Assembly (NCBI RefSeq): GCF_900141805.1
Contig: NZ_FQYN01000001.1
Span: 496,001-560,000, forward strand
Reading direction: 5' to 3'
Length of the DNA: 64,000 bases
Source of the DNA: Hymenobacter daecheongensis DSM 21074
GTDB taxonomy: Bacteria > Bacteroidota > Bacteroidia > Cytophagales > Hymenobacteraceae
The translations under genes were made by a program, and so were the position numbers. Of this stretch, positions 41,745 through 49,737 are shown piece by piece. A model generated the notes under the pieces. It had not been told where the DNA came from. It saw only the letters and a list, made by a program, of their open reading frames with translations, and ran no database searches. Every line of letters begins with the position of its first letter. Position 1 is the stretch's first letter.

Positions 41745-44700
41745 ATGAAGGTCTCAACTTCACAGCCTTTTCAAATCGTTTATTCGCTGCTTGAGCACGA
41801 ATATCTGGGCTATTTGTTTGAGTCCTATGTCGTACAGCGCAATGCCCGCGGGCAGCTCACGCTCCAGCACCAGACCGTATCGGCCAAGAACGCGCCGGAG
41901 TTTGCCGATGGCCTGGATGAAACTGATTTTGAGCTAATTGCTCTCACCGACCAGATTCAGCAGGATGCGGTTATTAAGGAATTCTGGGCGAAGAAAACCA
42001 CGCCGGCCGATTTCTTCCTGAAGATCTATGATGCCGAAAAAGGCGACAAAGTCCTGCAGGATGCCATTTGCCGCTATGTGCAGGAGCGCATGGGCCAGAT
42101 TCTGGCCCGTCTGCGCGGCAAGCTGGTCTTTATAACGGGCAAAGACGGCGAGCCGACCTGGAAGGAAATCGGGGTGGCACCGGAGCCAGCATCGGTGCTG
42201 TTTCATTTCCGACGCAACGAAGACAGCACGCACTATTTCCCCACCATTCAGTACCAGGGTCAGAAGCTGGATTTCCAGTTCAAAAACGCCGTGCTCGTAT
42301 GCACCCAGCCCGCCTGGATGCTGCTCGACGACCGGCTCTACGACTTCCGCAACGACGTGGACGGCAAGAAGCTCCAGCCGTTTCTGAACAAGAAGTTCAT
42401 CATCATTCCGCGGCAGGTTGAAGACAGCTACTTTCAGCGCTTCGTGGCTCCGCTGGTCGAGTCGTTTGATGTGCACGCCCGCGGCTTCGATATTCGCTCG
42501 GAGCGCTACGTGGCCCGCCCCCAACTCACGTTTTCCGACACGCCGGGGGCCGTCATCGTGCCGGCGGAGGAAGAGCGCAGCCGCGCCTCCGCGCGCCGCA
42601 CCAGCGACATCAGCAGCGCCCTCACCGTCGCGCCCTCCGACCACATTCACTTCGACCTGAGCTTCCGCTACGGCGACCATACCGTGCACAACAGCTACGA
42701 CAAGCGGGTGTGCGTGAAGCTGGAAAAGAACGAGGACTCTTACATTTTCCACCGCCTCGTCCGCAACCTCGACCACGAGCAGGAAATTATCCGCGAGTTG
42801 GCCGACCGGGCGCTGGAAGTGCGCAACGGCCGGGCGGTGCTGGAAAAAGCCACCGCCTTCCGCTGGCTGCACAGCCACGCCGAGGAACTGGCCCGCCTGG
42901 GCTTCACGGTGCAGCAGGGCACTACCTCCAGCAAAGACTACTTCATTGGGGCCGTGACGGTGCAGGTGGGCATCACGGAGGGCAACGACTGGTTCGACGT
43001 GCATGGCACGGTGCGCTTCGGCGAGTTCGAAATCCCGTTTATCAAGCTGCGGCCCTACATTCTGGGCCGCCGCCATGAGTACCGCCTGCCCAACGGCCAG
43101 ATTGCCGTGATTCCGGAGGAGTGGTTTACGCAGTACCTGGAGCTGTTTGCCTTTTCCGAGGAGCACCAGCACCACCTCACGCTGCGCAAGCACCATCTGG
43201 CCCTGGTTTCGGACTTGCAGAATGGCAACCTGGCCACCGTGACCATGTCGCAGAAGCTGGAAAAGCTGCGCGAGTTTGAGGCCGTGGAAGACCGGCCCAT
43301 GCCCGTGGGCTTTCAGGGCCAGCTGCGGCCCTACCAGAAGGCTGGCTACAACTGGCTGCACTTTGTGAAGGACTACCAGTTTGGCGGCTGCCTGGCCGAC
43401 GATATGGGGCTTGGAAAAGCCCAGCCGCTACACGCCAACATCCTGACGCCCAACGGTTGGAAGCAGATGGGCGAGATGCGCGTCGGCGACTCAGTTATTA
43501 ATTCCCAGGGCCTCACCAGCCGCGTAACGGGCGTATTTCCGCAGGGCGAGAAGGAAATTTTCAAGGTCACGTTCACCGATAATTCTACTGCCGAATGCTG
43601 CGCTGAGCACCTATGGGCCGTGCAAAGTCCGGTGCAGAAGTATCGGAAGCAAGAGTACCGAGTGAAGTCACTGGAGGAATTGCGCCACGACCTGCACGAC
43701 CGGCACGGCAATACAAAGTGGTTTATCCCGATGGTGAAGCCCGTAGTGCTGCCCGCGCAGCCGGTACCGGTCGACCCCTACTTTATGGGCCTGCTGCTTG
43801 GCGATGGTTGTTTCCGGCAAAACAGCATCATGCTATCGACGGCGGATGTGGAAATAGTGAACTACGTAGCGCAGGATTTGCCGCCGGGCCTGACGATGCG
43901 TCGGCAGGGCCCTACCTGCGACTATACGTTTGTCAAAAGCGGGGCGGGCTGGACCAACGAGCTGATGCAGACGATTCAGGCGCTGGGCTTGAAAGGCAAG
44001 GGGTCGAAGGACAAATTCATTCCTGAAGTGTACTTGTACAACGACCCGGCTACGCGCCTGGCCGTGCTGCAAGGGCTGATGGACTCCGACGGTTACATGT
44101 CGGTGAAGGGGGATGTCTGCCAGTTTACCTCTGTTTCTGTTGAGTTGATTGCGGGGGTTACTTTCTTGGTGCAGTCGTTGGGCGGCACTGTGAAAAAGTC
44201 ATCCAAAATGCCTTCCTACACGCACAACGGTGAGAGTCGGACCGGGCAGCTGGCTTACACGCTCACACTGAGCCTGCCACCTCATACTCAGCCCTTCCGA
44301 CTGGCCCGCAAGGCGGCTCTCTACCGGCCCAAGACGAAATATCAACCCTACAGGGGCATTAAGGCGGTGGAGTTGGTAGGCACTATGTCGGCGCAATGCA
44401 TTTCCGTGGATGCGCCCGACCGCCTGTATGTGACGGATAACTTTGTGCTCACGCATAATACCATTCAAACGCTGGCGCTGCTGCTGGAGCGCAAGGAAAG
44501 CGGCGACGCTATCGGTGCGGCCACGCTGCTGGTGATGCCTACTTCACTGGTATACAACTGGTTGAGTGAGGCGCAGAAGTTTACGCCCGGCCTGCGCATT
44601 CTGACTTATACCGGCACCTACCGCGACAAAAACGTGGCGCAGTTTGCCGACTACGACGTAGTGCTGACCAGCTACGGCATCGTGCGGCTGGATGTGGAGC

Positions 44701-45749
44701 TGCTGCGCACCTACGGCTTCGATTACGTGATTCTGGACGAGTCGCAGGCTATCAAAAACCCCAGCTCAACTACCTCGCAGGCCGTGCGCAACCTCCGCTC
44801 ACGCCACCGGCTGATTCTGACCGGTACCCCGGTCGAAAACAGCACCATGGACCTGTGGTCGCAGATGTCGTTTATCAATCCCGGTTTGCTGGGCACCCAG
44901 ACGTTTTTCCGTAAGGAATTCCTCAAGCCCATTGAGAAAGGCAAGGACGAAGGCCGCACCCGCAAGCTCCACGCCCTTATCAAGCCTTTCATTCTGCGCC
45001 GGCATAAAGCCCAGGTAGCCACCGAGTTGCCGGCCAAGATTGAGCACCTGAGCTACTGTCACATGACGGAGGAGCAGGCCCAGTGCTACGAGGAAACCAA
45101 GAGCTACTACCGCAATAAGATCCTCAAGAATATTGAGGAGCACGGCACGGCCGGCACCCAGTTTATGCTGCTGCAGGGCCTTACCAAGCTGCGCCAGATT
45201 GCCAACCATCCGCGCATGGCCCACGAGGACTACGAGCACGAGTCGGGCAAGCTGCGCGAGGTGATTCGCATGATCCGTAGTGTAGTGGCCGAGGGTCACA
45301 AGGTACTTGTATTCAGCCAGTTCGTGAAGCACCTCGACATCGTGCGGGCCTCACTCGATGAGAAGCAGGTGGAGTACGCTTACCTCGATGGCAACACCCG
45401 CGACCGGCATAAAGAGGTTATCCGCTTCCAAGAAACCGAGGCGTTGCGCGTGTTCCTTATTAGCCTCAAAGCGGGCGGCGTGGGCCTCAACCTCACCGCC
45501 GCCGACTATGTGTTCATCCTCGACCCGTGGTGGAACCCCGCCGTGGAGGCCCAGGCCGTGGACCGCGCCCACCGCATCGGCCAGCAGCGCACGGTGTTCA
45601 CTTACAAGTTTATCAGTAAGAACACCGTAGAAGAGAAAATCCTGGCCCTGCAGCACAAAAAGATTCAGCTGGTTACGGATTTGATTACGACCGATGAGGC
45701 GATAATCAAGAGCCTGACCAAGGAGGATATTGAGGAATTGCTGGGATAA
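41745..45749 (+). CDS. SNF2-family helicase interrupted by an intein
   Basis: A 1334-residue precursor; 987 residues remain after removal of the intein. The N-terminal 520 residues are the Bacteroidota-type SNF2 accessory region. The ATPase starts with LRPYQKAGYNWLHF and LADDMGLGK (Walker A), broken by 347 intein residues (559-905), and resumes with TIQTLALLLERK. Motif II is VILDESQAIKN (DESQ), then LILTGTPVEN. The helicase C lobe has VLVFSQFVKHLD, LISLKAGGVGLNLTAADYV and AVDRAHRIGQ. It is a DNA-dependent ATPase of unknown remodelling role. It is active only if the intein is spliced, as the Walker A lysine and threonine are separated by it. ATG at 41745-41747, after an AT-rich leader. Confidence 0.95.
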   Translation: MKVSTSQPFQIVYSLLEHEYLGYLFESYVVQRNARGQLTLQHQTVSAKNAPEFADGLDETDFELIALTDQIQQDAVIKEFWAKKTTPADFFLKIYDAEKGDKVLQDAICRYVQERMGQILARLRGKLVFITGKDGEPTWKEIGVAPEPASVLFHFRRNEDSTHYFPTIQYQGQKLDFQFKNAVLVCTQPAWMLLDDRLYDFRNDVDGKKLQPFLNKKFIIIPRQVEDSYFQRFVAPLVESFDVHARGFDIRSERYVARPQLTFSDTPGAVIVPAEEERSRASARRTSDISSALTVAPSDHIHFDLSFRYGDHTVHNSYDKRVCVKLEKNEDSYIFHRLVRNLDHEQEIIRELADRALEVRNGRAVLEKATAFRWLHSHAEELARLGFTVQQGTTSSKDYFIGAVTVQVGITEGNDWFDVHGTVRFGEFEIPFIKLRPYILGRRHEYRLPNGQIAVIPEEWFTQYLELFAFSEEHQHHLTLRKHHLALVSDLQNGNLATVTMSQKLEKLREFEAVEDRPMPVGFQGQLRPYQKAGYNWLHFVKDYQFGGCLADDMGLGKAQPLHANILTPNGWKQMGEMRVGDSVINSQGLTSRVTGVFPQGEKEIFKVTFTDNSTAECCAEHLWAVQSPVQKYRKQEYRVKSLEELRHDLHDRHGNTKWFIPMVKPVVLPAQPVPVDPYFMGLLLGDGCFRQNSIMLSTADVEIVNYVAQDLPPGLTMRRQGPTCDYTFVKSGAGWTNELMQTIQALGLKGKGSKDKFIPEVYLYNDPATRLAVLQGLMDSDGYMSVKGDVCQFTSVSVELIAGVTFLVQSLGGTVKKSSKMPSYTHNGESRTGQLAYTLTLSLPPHTQPFRLARKAALYRPKTKYQPYRGIKAVELVGTMSAQCISVDAPDRLYVTDNFVLTHNTIQTLALLLERKESGDAIGAATLLVMPTSLVYNWLSEAQKFTPGLRILTYTGTYRDKNVAQFADYDVVLTSYGIVRLDVELLRTYGFDYVILDESQAIKNPSSTTSQAVRNLRSRHRLILTGTPVENSTMDLWSQMSFINPGLLGTQTFFRKEFLKPIEKGKDEGRTRKLHALIKPFILRRHKAQVATELPAKIEHLSYCHMTEEQAQCYEETKSYYRNKILKNIEEHGTAGTQFMLLQGLTKLRQIANHPRMAHEDYEHESGKLREVIRMIRSVVAEGHKVLVFSQFVKHLDIVRASLDEKQVEYAYLDGNTRDRHKEVIRFQETEALRVFLISLKAGGVGLNLTAADYVFILDPWWNPAVEAQAVDRAHRIGQQRTVFTYKFISKNTVEEKILALQHKKIQLVTDLITTDEAIIKSLTKEDIEELLG
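43419..44459 (+). mobile_element. Class 3 type intein with LAGLIDADG homing endonuclease domain
   Basis: Residues 559-905 of the helicase precursor. The first residue is Ala, not Cys or Ser. Block B ends CAEHLW, with His64 and Trp66 of the intein. The C-terminal part has AQCISVDAPDRLYVTD with Cys327, and ends LTHN with Thr345 and Asn347; the next extein residue is Thr. Trp, Cys and Thr at these places are the WCT triplet of class 3 inteins, in which the internal Cys makes the first branched ester. A two-motif LAGLIDADG endonuclease is visible (YFMGLLLGDG at 121-130, VLQGLMDSDG at 216-225). Confidence 0.93.
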
Positions 45750-45816
45750 ACTGAGAGGTTGCTTGCAAGCTAACCACAAGGCTGCTTGTGAAATACAAAT
45801 CCAGTCAACCCAGCTT

Positions 45817-46956
45817 CTAAGCTTCCAGCATCTCCGCCGCCCGCCGGCCCACCCCTGCCCCCATTGCCACGCCCATGCCATTGCAGCGCAGCGCCCCGAA
45901 AATACCGGGAGCCAGCGGCTGAATGATAGGAGCCAGATCTGCCCCGAAGGCCATAACCCCGCTCCAACGGTAGTCGATGCGGGGGCGCTGACCGGGTAGA
46001 ATTACTTCGTACAGCAGCTGTTCCAGCTTTTGCTGCACCAAATCGGTGAGGCCGGGCTCCGTAGTAGCTTCGGTGGCGAAGTCGAGGTTTCGGCCGCCGC
46101 CGAGCAGAATGCGGCCATCTACCTGCCGGAAATAGTAGTAGCCTTTGTCGTAGTGAAACGTGCCGAGCAGGCGCAGGCCAGCAATGGGCTCGGTCACGAG
46201 CACTTGCCCGCGGCCGGGCTGCACATCCAGCGCCGGAAAAAACTGCCGGCTGAAGGCATTGGTGGCCAGCAGCACCTGTCCGGCTTCGATGGTGGCCGAC
46301 GGCGTGCGCAGGCGCATAGTGGGCCCGGCCTCCTCTATGGCCAGCACCGGGCAGCTATGCAGCACCACAATATCATGCTGCCAGGCCAGCTTCAGCAGTG
46401 CGTGCATCAGGCGGCCGGTATCCAGGGCTCCTTCGGCCTGGTTTTCCAGCATCGTAGTCACCTGGCCCAGGCCGAAGCGGGAAATGTTGGCGGTGGCATC
46501 ACGAAAAACGTCGGGACGGCCGATGATGGGGGCAAGCAGGTCGTTGAAATAGCCTATATGGGCTTGACAGGTGTGGGCCAGCGCCGCTTCCTCGGGCCGG
46601 AATAGCTCGTAGCTCCCTGCGTCTTCATAAAGCAGGGCCTCGTCGCCGAGCAGCTCGCGCAACAACGCCAAGCCTTCCCAGCGGGCGCGCACCACGTTGA
46701 GCAGCGCGGCGGTGCCGCCCTTTTTTTCCTGCTCCAGCAGCTCCGAAATGCTGCCGAAACAGGCGAAGCCCGCGTTTTTGGTACTGGCCCCGTTGGGCAG
46801 TATATCGCGCTCCAGCACGCACACGCGGGCCTGGGGCCGCAGCCGCTTGGTAAAAATAGCCGCCGTGAGCCCCACGATGCCCGCGCCTACAACGGCCACA
46901 TCGAACCCTTGCAAAAACTGCTGATGCTCCCAGTACGAAAATGCTTGCTCGGCCAT
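45817..46956 (-). CDS. FAD-dependent amine oxidoreductase (DAO family)
   Basis: A 379-residue flavoprotein of the D-amino-acid-oxidase/glycine-oxidase family. The FAD-binding site is VAVVGAGIVGLTAAIFTKRL near residue 20; NGASTKNAGFACFGS and VLLATNAFSRQFFPALDVQPGRGQ follow, and the C-terminal FAD loop is near GALRCNGMGVAMGAG. It would oxidise a secondary or primary amine. Substrate unknown. The longer frame upstream overlaps a TACCTTTG promoter box; ATG at 46954-46956. Confidence 0.88.
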   Translation of the reverse strand: MAEQAFSYWEHQQFLQGFDVAVVGAGIVGLTAAIFTKRLRPQARVCVLERDILPNGASTKNAGFACFGSISELLEQEKKGGTAALLNVVRARWEGLALLRELLGDEALLYEDAGSYELFRPEEAALAHTCQAHIGYFNDLLAPIIGRPDVFRDATANISRFGLGQVTTMLENQAEGALDTGRLMHALLKLAWQHDIVVLHSCPVLAIEEAGPTMRLRTPSATIEAGQVLLATNAFSRQFFPALDVQPGRGQVLVTEPIAGLRLLGTFHYDKGYYYFRQVDGRILLGGGRNLDFATEATTEPGLTDLVQQKLEQLLYEVILPGQRPRIDYRWSGVMAFGADLAPIIQPLAPGIFGALRCNGMGVAMGAGVGRRAAEMLEA

Positions 46957-46959
46957 AGT

Positions 46960-46967
46960 CAAAGGTA
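46960..46967 (-). promoter_or_regulatory. -7 promoter box of the DAO-family gene
   Basis: TACCTTTG on the minus strand, three bases before the ATG. This implies a leaderless mRNA or translation from the next start. Confidence 0.4.
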
Positions 46968-47002
46968 ACAGGCCGAAGCAAGTACGCACCCCGCTACACA
47001 GC

Positions 47003-47037
47003 AAAGCCCGGAAACGCAGAGGCATTTCCGGGCTTTA
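47003..47037 (-). terminator. Intrinsic terminator
   Basis: AAAGCCCGGAAA pairs with TTTCCGGGCTTT around a ten-base loop. It lies 21 bases beyond the stop of the gene at 47058. Confidence 0.75.
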
Positions 47038-47057
47038 GCTCTGACTGGGCAGACCGT

Positions 47058-47537
47058 CTATTGGCCGACCAGCACGCGGCGCATACCGCTGCGGCTGCCC
47101 GCCGTGCAATGCACGATGTAGTAGCCCGGTGGCAGGCTGCTCACATCCAACACGGTAGCCTCGTCGCCGGCTATCAGGTCGCGGGTGATGACGGGGCGGC
47201 CCTCTGCGTCGTTGACTTCCACGCGGGTGGGGCCGGCTACGTCGGTGCGCACCGTGAGGCGGTGCGTGAGCGGATTGGCTTCGGCCCGCACTTTTATAGC
47301 ATCGGTGGAAGGCGGGGCCTGCTCCATCTTACTGGTTATCAGCTCCACCGGGGCCGGCTTGGCTTCGGCGGCCGCAACGGCCACAGGGGGTTTGGCGGCC
47401 GTGGTAGCAGCCGCTTTCACCGGCTCCTTGGCGGCTGGCTTCGCAGTGGCCGGCTTGGCCGATTTGGTTTGGGCCTGGGCTGAACCGGCCAGCAGCGCCG
47501 CACCAAGCAAAATGAGCGTTAGAGTAGCTGTTTTCAT
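47058..47537 (-). CDS. Secreted Ala/Lys/Pro-rich protein with a C-terminal beta domain
   Basis: A 159-residue exported protein. The signal peptide MKTATLTLILLGAALLAGSAQA is followed by a low-complexity Ala/Lys/Pro/Thr region (residues about 24-65). The C-terminal 75 residues (ANPLTHRLTVRTDVAGPTRVEV ... VLDVSSLPPGYYIVHCTAG ... RRVLVGQ) resemble a type IX sorting-domain fold, although the usual PNP motif is replaced by ANPL. Export to the surface is therefore possible but unproven. ATG at 47535-47537. Confidence 0.7.
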   Translation of the reverse strand: MKTATLTLILLGAALLAGSAQAQTKSAKPATAKPAAKEPVKAAATTAAKPPVAVAAAEAKPAPVELITSKMEQAPPSTDAIKVRAEANPLTHRLTVRTDVAGPTRVEVNDAEGRPVITRDLIAGDEATVLDVSSLPPGYYIVHCTAGSRSGMRRVLVGQ

Positions 47538-47809
47538 ACGCGTCGTAAACGCTGGGTTGAAGGAACCAGTGCCTGGTAAAAGTAAAAAATCCTTGCCTGT
47601 CTTGGCCAGTAAATCCGCCGAACCGGGCCGAAATGTCGACCAAGCAACTGATGGCTACCATATTTTTTCCGCCACAGCTATTTTCAGGCCACATTCTCCA
47701 AGCTCCACACCCAGAACAACTTCCCGACCTGGAATGCGTGCTTTAGCGGCAACAGCCGACCTACCGTACCCGAATTTTGGCAGGCTTCGGCAAAAATATC
47801 GGGGCAGAA

Positions 47810-47842
47810 GTTGCGCCGCACGCTGATTGTGCCTTACATTTG
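47810..47842 (+). promoter_or_regulatory. Promoter of tRNA-Pro(GGG)
   Basis: GTTG at 47810-47813, 21 bases, TACATTTG at 47835-47842. The tRNA begins 13 bases later. The remaining sequence from 47538 to 47809 holds no gene I can support. Confidence 0.6.
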
Positions 47843-47855
47843 CAACTCAATTCCT

Positions 47856-47929
47856 CGGGGTGTAGCGTAGCCTGGTATCGCGCCAGCATGGGGTGCTGGA
47901 GGTCGTAGGTTCGAATCCTGCCACTCCGA
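47856..47929 (+). tRNA. tRNA-Pro, anticodon GGG
   Basis: 74 bases. The acceptor CGGGGTG pairs with CACTCCG. The anticodon stem is CCAGC / GCTGG with loop ATGGGGT, giving GGG at positions 34-36. The T arm contains GGTTCGAATCC. CCA is not encoded. Confidence 0.93.
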
Positions 47930-47944
47930 CGGAGCAGTTTGCTG

Positions 47945-47982
47945 CCAAAAGGCCTCCGAATTTCGGTTCGGAGGCTTTTTTT
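47945..47982 (+). terminator. Terminator between the two tRNA-Pro genes
   Basis: GCCTCCGAA / TTCGGAGGC stem with flanking A and T runs. Confidence 0.8.
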
Positions 47983-48027
47983 GGCCGTGACTATTGAAAG
48001 TACCTGTGCACTACGCAGCACAGTTTT

Positions 48028-48101
48028 CGGGGTGTAGCGTAGCCCGGTATCGCGCCTGCTTTGGGAGCAGGAGGCCGCAAGTTCGAATCTTGCCACCCCG
48101 A
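48028..48101 (+). tRNA. tRNA-Pro, anticodon TGG
   Basis: 74 bases. The acceptor CGGGGTG pairs with CACCCCG. The anticodon stem is CCTGC / GCAGG with loop TTTGGGA, giving TGG. The T arm contains AGTTCGAATCT. CCA is not encoded. Confidence 0.93.
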
Positions 48102-48123
48102 CACTGATTTATTCAGGTCATTC

Positions 48124-48162
48124 AAAAAGCCCGCTGAACTTCGGTTCAGCGGGCTTTTTTGG
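48124..48162 (+). terminator. Terminator after tRNA-Pro(TGG)
   Basis: A perfect stem AAAAAGCCCGCTGAAC / GTTCAGCGGGCTTTTT closed by a TTCG tetraloop. Confidence 0.9.
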
Positions 48163-48298
48163 CTTTCGGGGTCGTGAAAACTTATTTTTTGCTGCTCATT
48201 TTCAGCTATATGCCTTTTTAAACATTTTGCGGCTAATAATGCGACGCGACCGGCCGTTGAGAGGGAGCATTTCTTTTTACTCTCTCCAATTTATTTCA

Positions 48299-49003
48299 AT
48301 GCAAAAATTCGTGTTGAGTACTCTGCTCGCAGGTGCTACCATCAGTGTCGCCCAGGCGCAGACCAAACCCGGTACGGTGCTCCTGGGCGGCAGCGTCAGC
48401 TACAACAGTGGCAAGTCGGAAGCCACTACCTCGCAGGCATCTACCATCCCCAAGCTGGCAACCGATATCAGTAGCCGTCAGGTATCGTTCAGTCCGCAAG
48501 TAGGTTTCTTTGTAGCCAATAACCTGGTGCTGGGACTGAATGCGGGAGTATCATCAGACAAGACCACTTCCTCGCAGGATAGCTATTCCGGGGTGGGTAC
48601 GCCCGTTGCCTATGCCAACGAGGAGATACTGAAAGAACTGCATTTAGGGCCTTTTGTGCGCTATTACCACATGTTTGGCGAGAAGGCGGGCCTTTATGGG
48701 CAAGTAGGCGGAGGCTACCATCGTAGCACCCGCGAAAATAGCAGTGAGGTTCCCTTCTCGTATGATAGCGAGAGCAAAACCACCGGTGGCTATGCCAACC
48801 TGCTGCCGGGGTTCGTGTATTTCCCAACTCCGAAGATTGGGCTGGAACTGACGATGGGCAATATATTCTACTCCAAAAGTAGCTACACCTCGCAGGTGCT
48901 TTCACCGAACAAGTCGGAGTCGAAAGGCAACAGCAATAGATTTGGGGCGAATTTTGGCCTGCACCAACTGGCGGTTGGCGCTTCTTTTCACCTGGGTAAC
49001 TAA
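48299..49003 (+). CDS. Outer-membrane beta-barrel protein
   Basis: A 234-residue exported protein. The signal peptide MQKFVLSTLLAGATISVAQA is followed by alternating strands (VLLGGSVSYNSG, QVSFSPQVGFFVANNLVLGLNAG, GLYGQVGGGYH, LLPGFVYFPTPKIGLEL) and a final strand LAVGASFHLGN. This is the pattern of the OmpA-like/DUF-type small barrels of Bacteroidota. The longer frame upstream is Arg-rich and unlikely; ATG at 48299-48301. Confidence 0.8.
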   Translation: MQKFVLSTLLAGATISVAQAQTKPGTVLLGGSVSYNSGKSEATTSQASTIPKLATDISSRQVSFSPQVGFFVANNLVLGLNAGVSSDKTTSSQDSYSGVGTPVAYANEEILKELHLGPFVRYYHMFGEKAGLYGQVGGGYHRSTRENSSEVPFSYDSESKTTGGYANLLPGFVYFPTPKIGLELTMGNIFYSKSSYTSQVLSPNKSESKGNSNRFGANFGLHQLAVGASFHLGN

Positions 49004-49022
49004 ACCGGACGCAGATTTTATC

Positions 49023-49057
49023 AAGGGGCTTCCTCGCAGTCAGCGGGGAAGCCCCTT
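49023..49057. terminator. Terminator between convergent genes
   Basis: AAGGGGCTTCC pairs with GGAAGCCCCTT. It probably serves both sides. Confidence 0.7.
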
Positions 49058-49068
49058 CGCGTTTGGGA

Positions 49069-49593
49069 CTACTTTACCACTGCCAGCACTTCGGCTCTGT
49101 CATCATCTCCGAACCGCTCCAGATATACTTGCCGCAGTTTCAGCTGCTCCTTTTCGGCGAAGTTTTTCACGCCGCTGTAGAGCTTATCGGGAGCCACCAT
49201 GTAGCTGGCCTGGATGCGGGCGTGTAGCACGCGCTGGCCGGCGGCGAAGGTGCGGTAGTGGTAGTTGGCGGGGAGCTGCTGGGAGGTTGTATCGGCCACC
49301 ACTAGGCCCACGAAGGCTTTTACGGTGTCCTTGGCGGCGGCGGGGTCGTTGTAGTAGATGTTGGCCAGGTCGCCGCGGAGCTGGCCGCTCTGGCGCAGCT
49401 GCTGGGCCTGGCGGAACAATGGCCCGAACTCGTCGCTGCTTACGGGGCCAGCAAAGTAGCGCCCAGCCAGAAAGATGGGCTGCGGAATGGTTTCGAGCGT
49501 GACGGCGGCGGCGCGGAAGCCGCCCAGATAGGTATAGAAGCCAGCAAAGCCAAAGGCGATGAGCAGGGCGGCAAGAAAAATCCAGCGGGTCAT
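49069..49593 (-). CDS. GyrI-like small-molecule-binding domain protein, membrane-anchored
   Basis: A 174-residue protein with one N-terminal membrane anchor (MTRWIFLAALLIAFGFAGFYTYLGGF). The soluble part (LETIPQPIFLAGRYFAGPVSSDEFGPLFRQA ... ARIQASYMVAPDKLYS ... LRQVYLERFGDDDRAEVLAVV, as landmarks) resembles the GyrI-like/SOUL-type fold. The assignment is by fold impression, not by a diagnostic motif. ATG at 49591-49593. Confidence 0.6.
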   Translation of the reverse strand: MTRWIFLAALLIAFGFAGFYTYLGGFRAAAVTLETIPQPIFLAGRYFAGPVSSDEFGPLFRQAQQLRQSGQLRGDLANIYYNDPAAAKDTVKAFVGLVVADTTSQQLPANYHYRTFAAGQRVLHARIQASYMVAPDKLYSGVKNFAEKEQLKLRQVYLERFGDDDRAEVLAVVK

Positions 49594-49597
49594 GGAT

Positions 49598-49737
49598 GGT
49601 GAAGTGGTGAGATAGTGAAATAGTGAGATGGTGAACTGGTGAGATAGTGAGTTTGACCTTCTGTTAGCGCAAGTGGCGCAGTTGGCGCAAGCCGAACATC
49701 AAACTCACTATCTCACCGGTTCACCATCTCACTACCT
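49598..49737. repeat. Word-array inverted repeat, family C, copy 3
   Basis: The left arm reads GTGAAGTG, GTGAGATA, GTGAAATA, GTGAGATG, GTGAACTG, GTGAGATA, GTGAGTTTGACCTTC. The right arm on the minus strand reads GTGAGATG, GTGAACCG, GTGAGATA, GTGAGTTTGATGTTCGG. The period is exactly 8 throughout. The ABC gene stop TAG abuts the right array. Confidence 0.88.

Noticed and set aside
49598-49737. Evenly spaced short words that might be taken for a CRISPR array
   Set aside because: The units are 8 bases with no spacers of 30-40 bases, arranged as an inverted repeat around a core. No cas genes are present.
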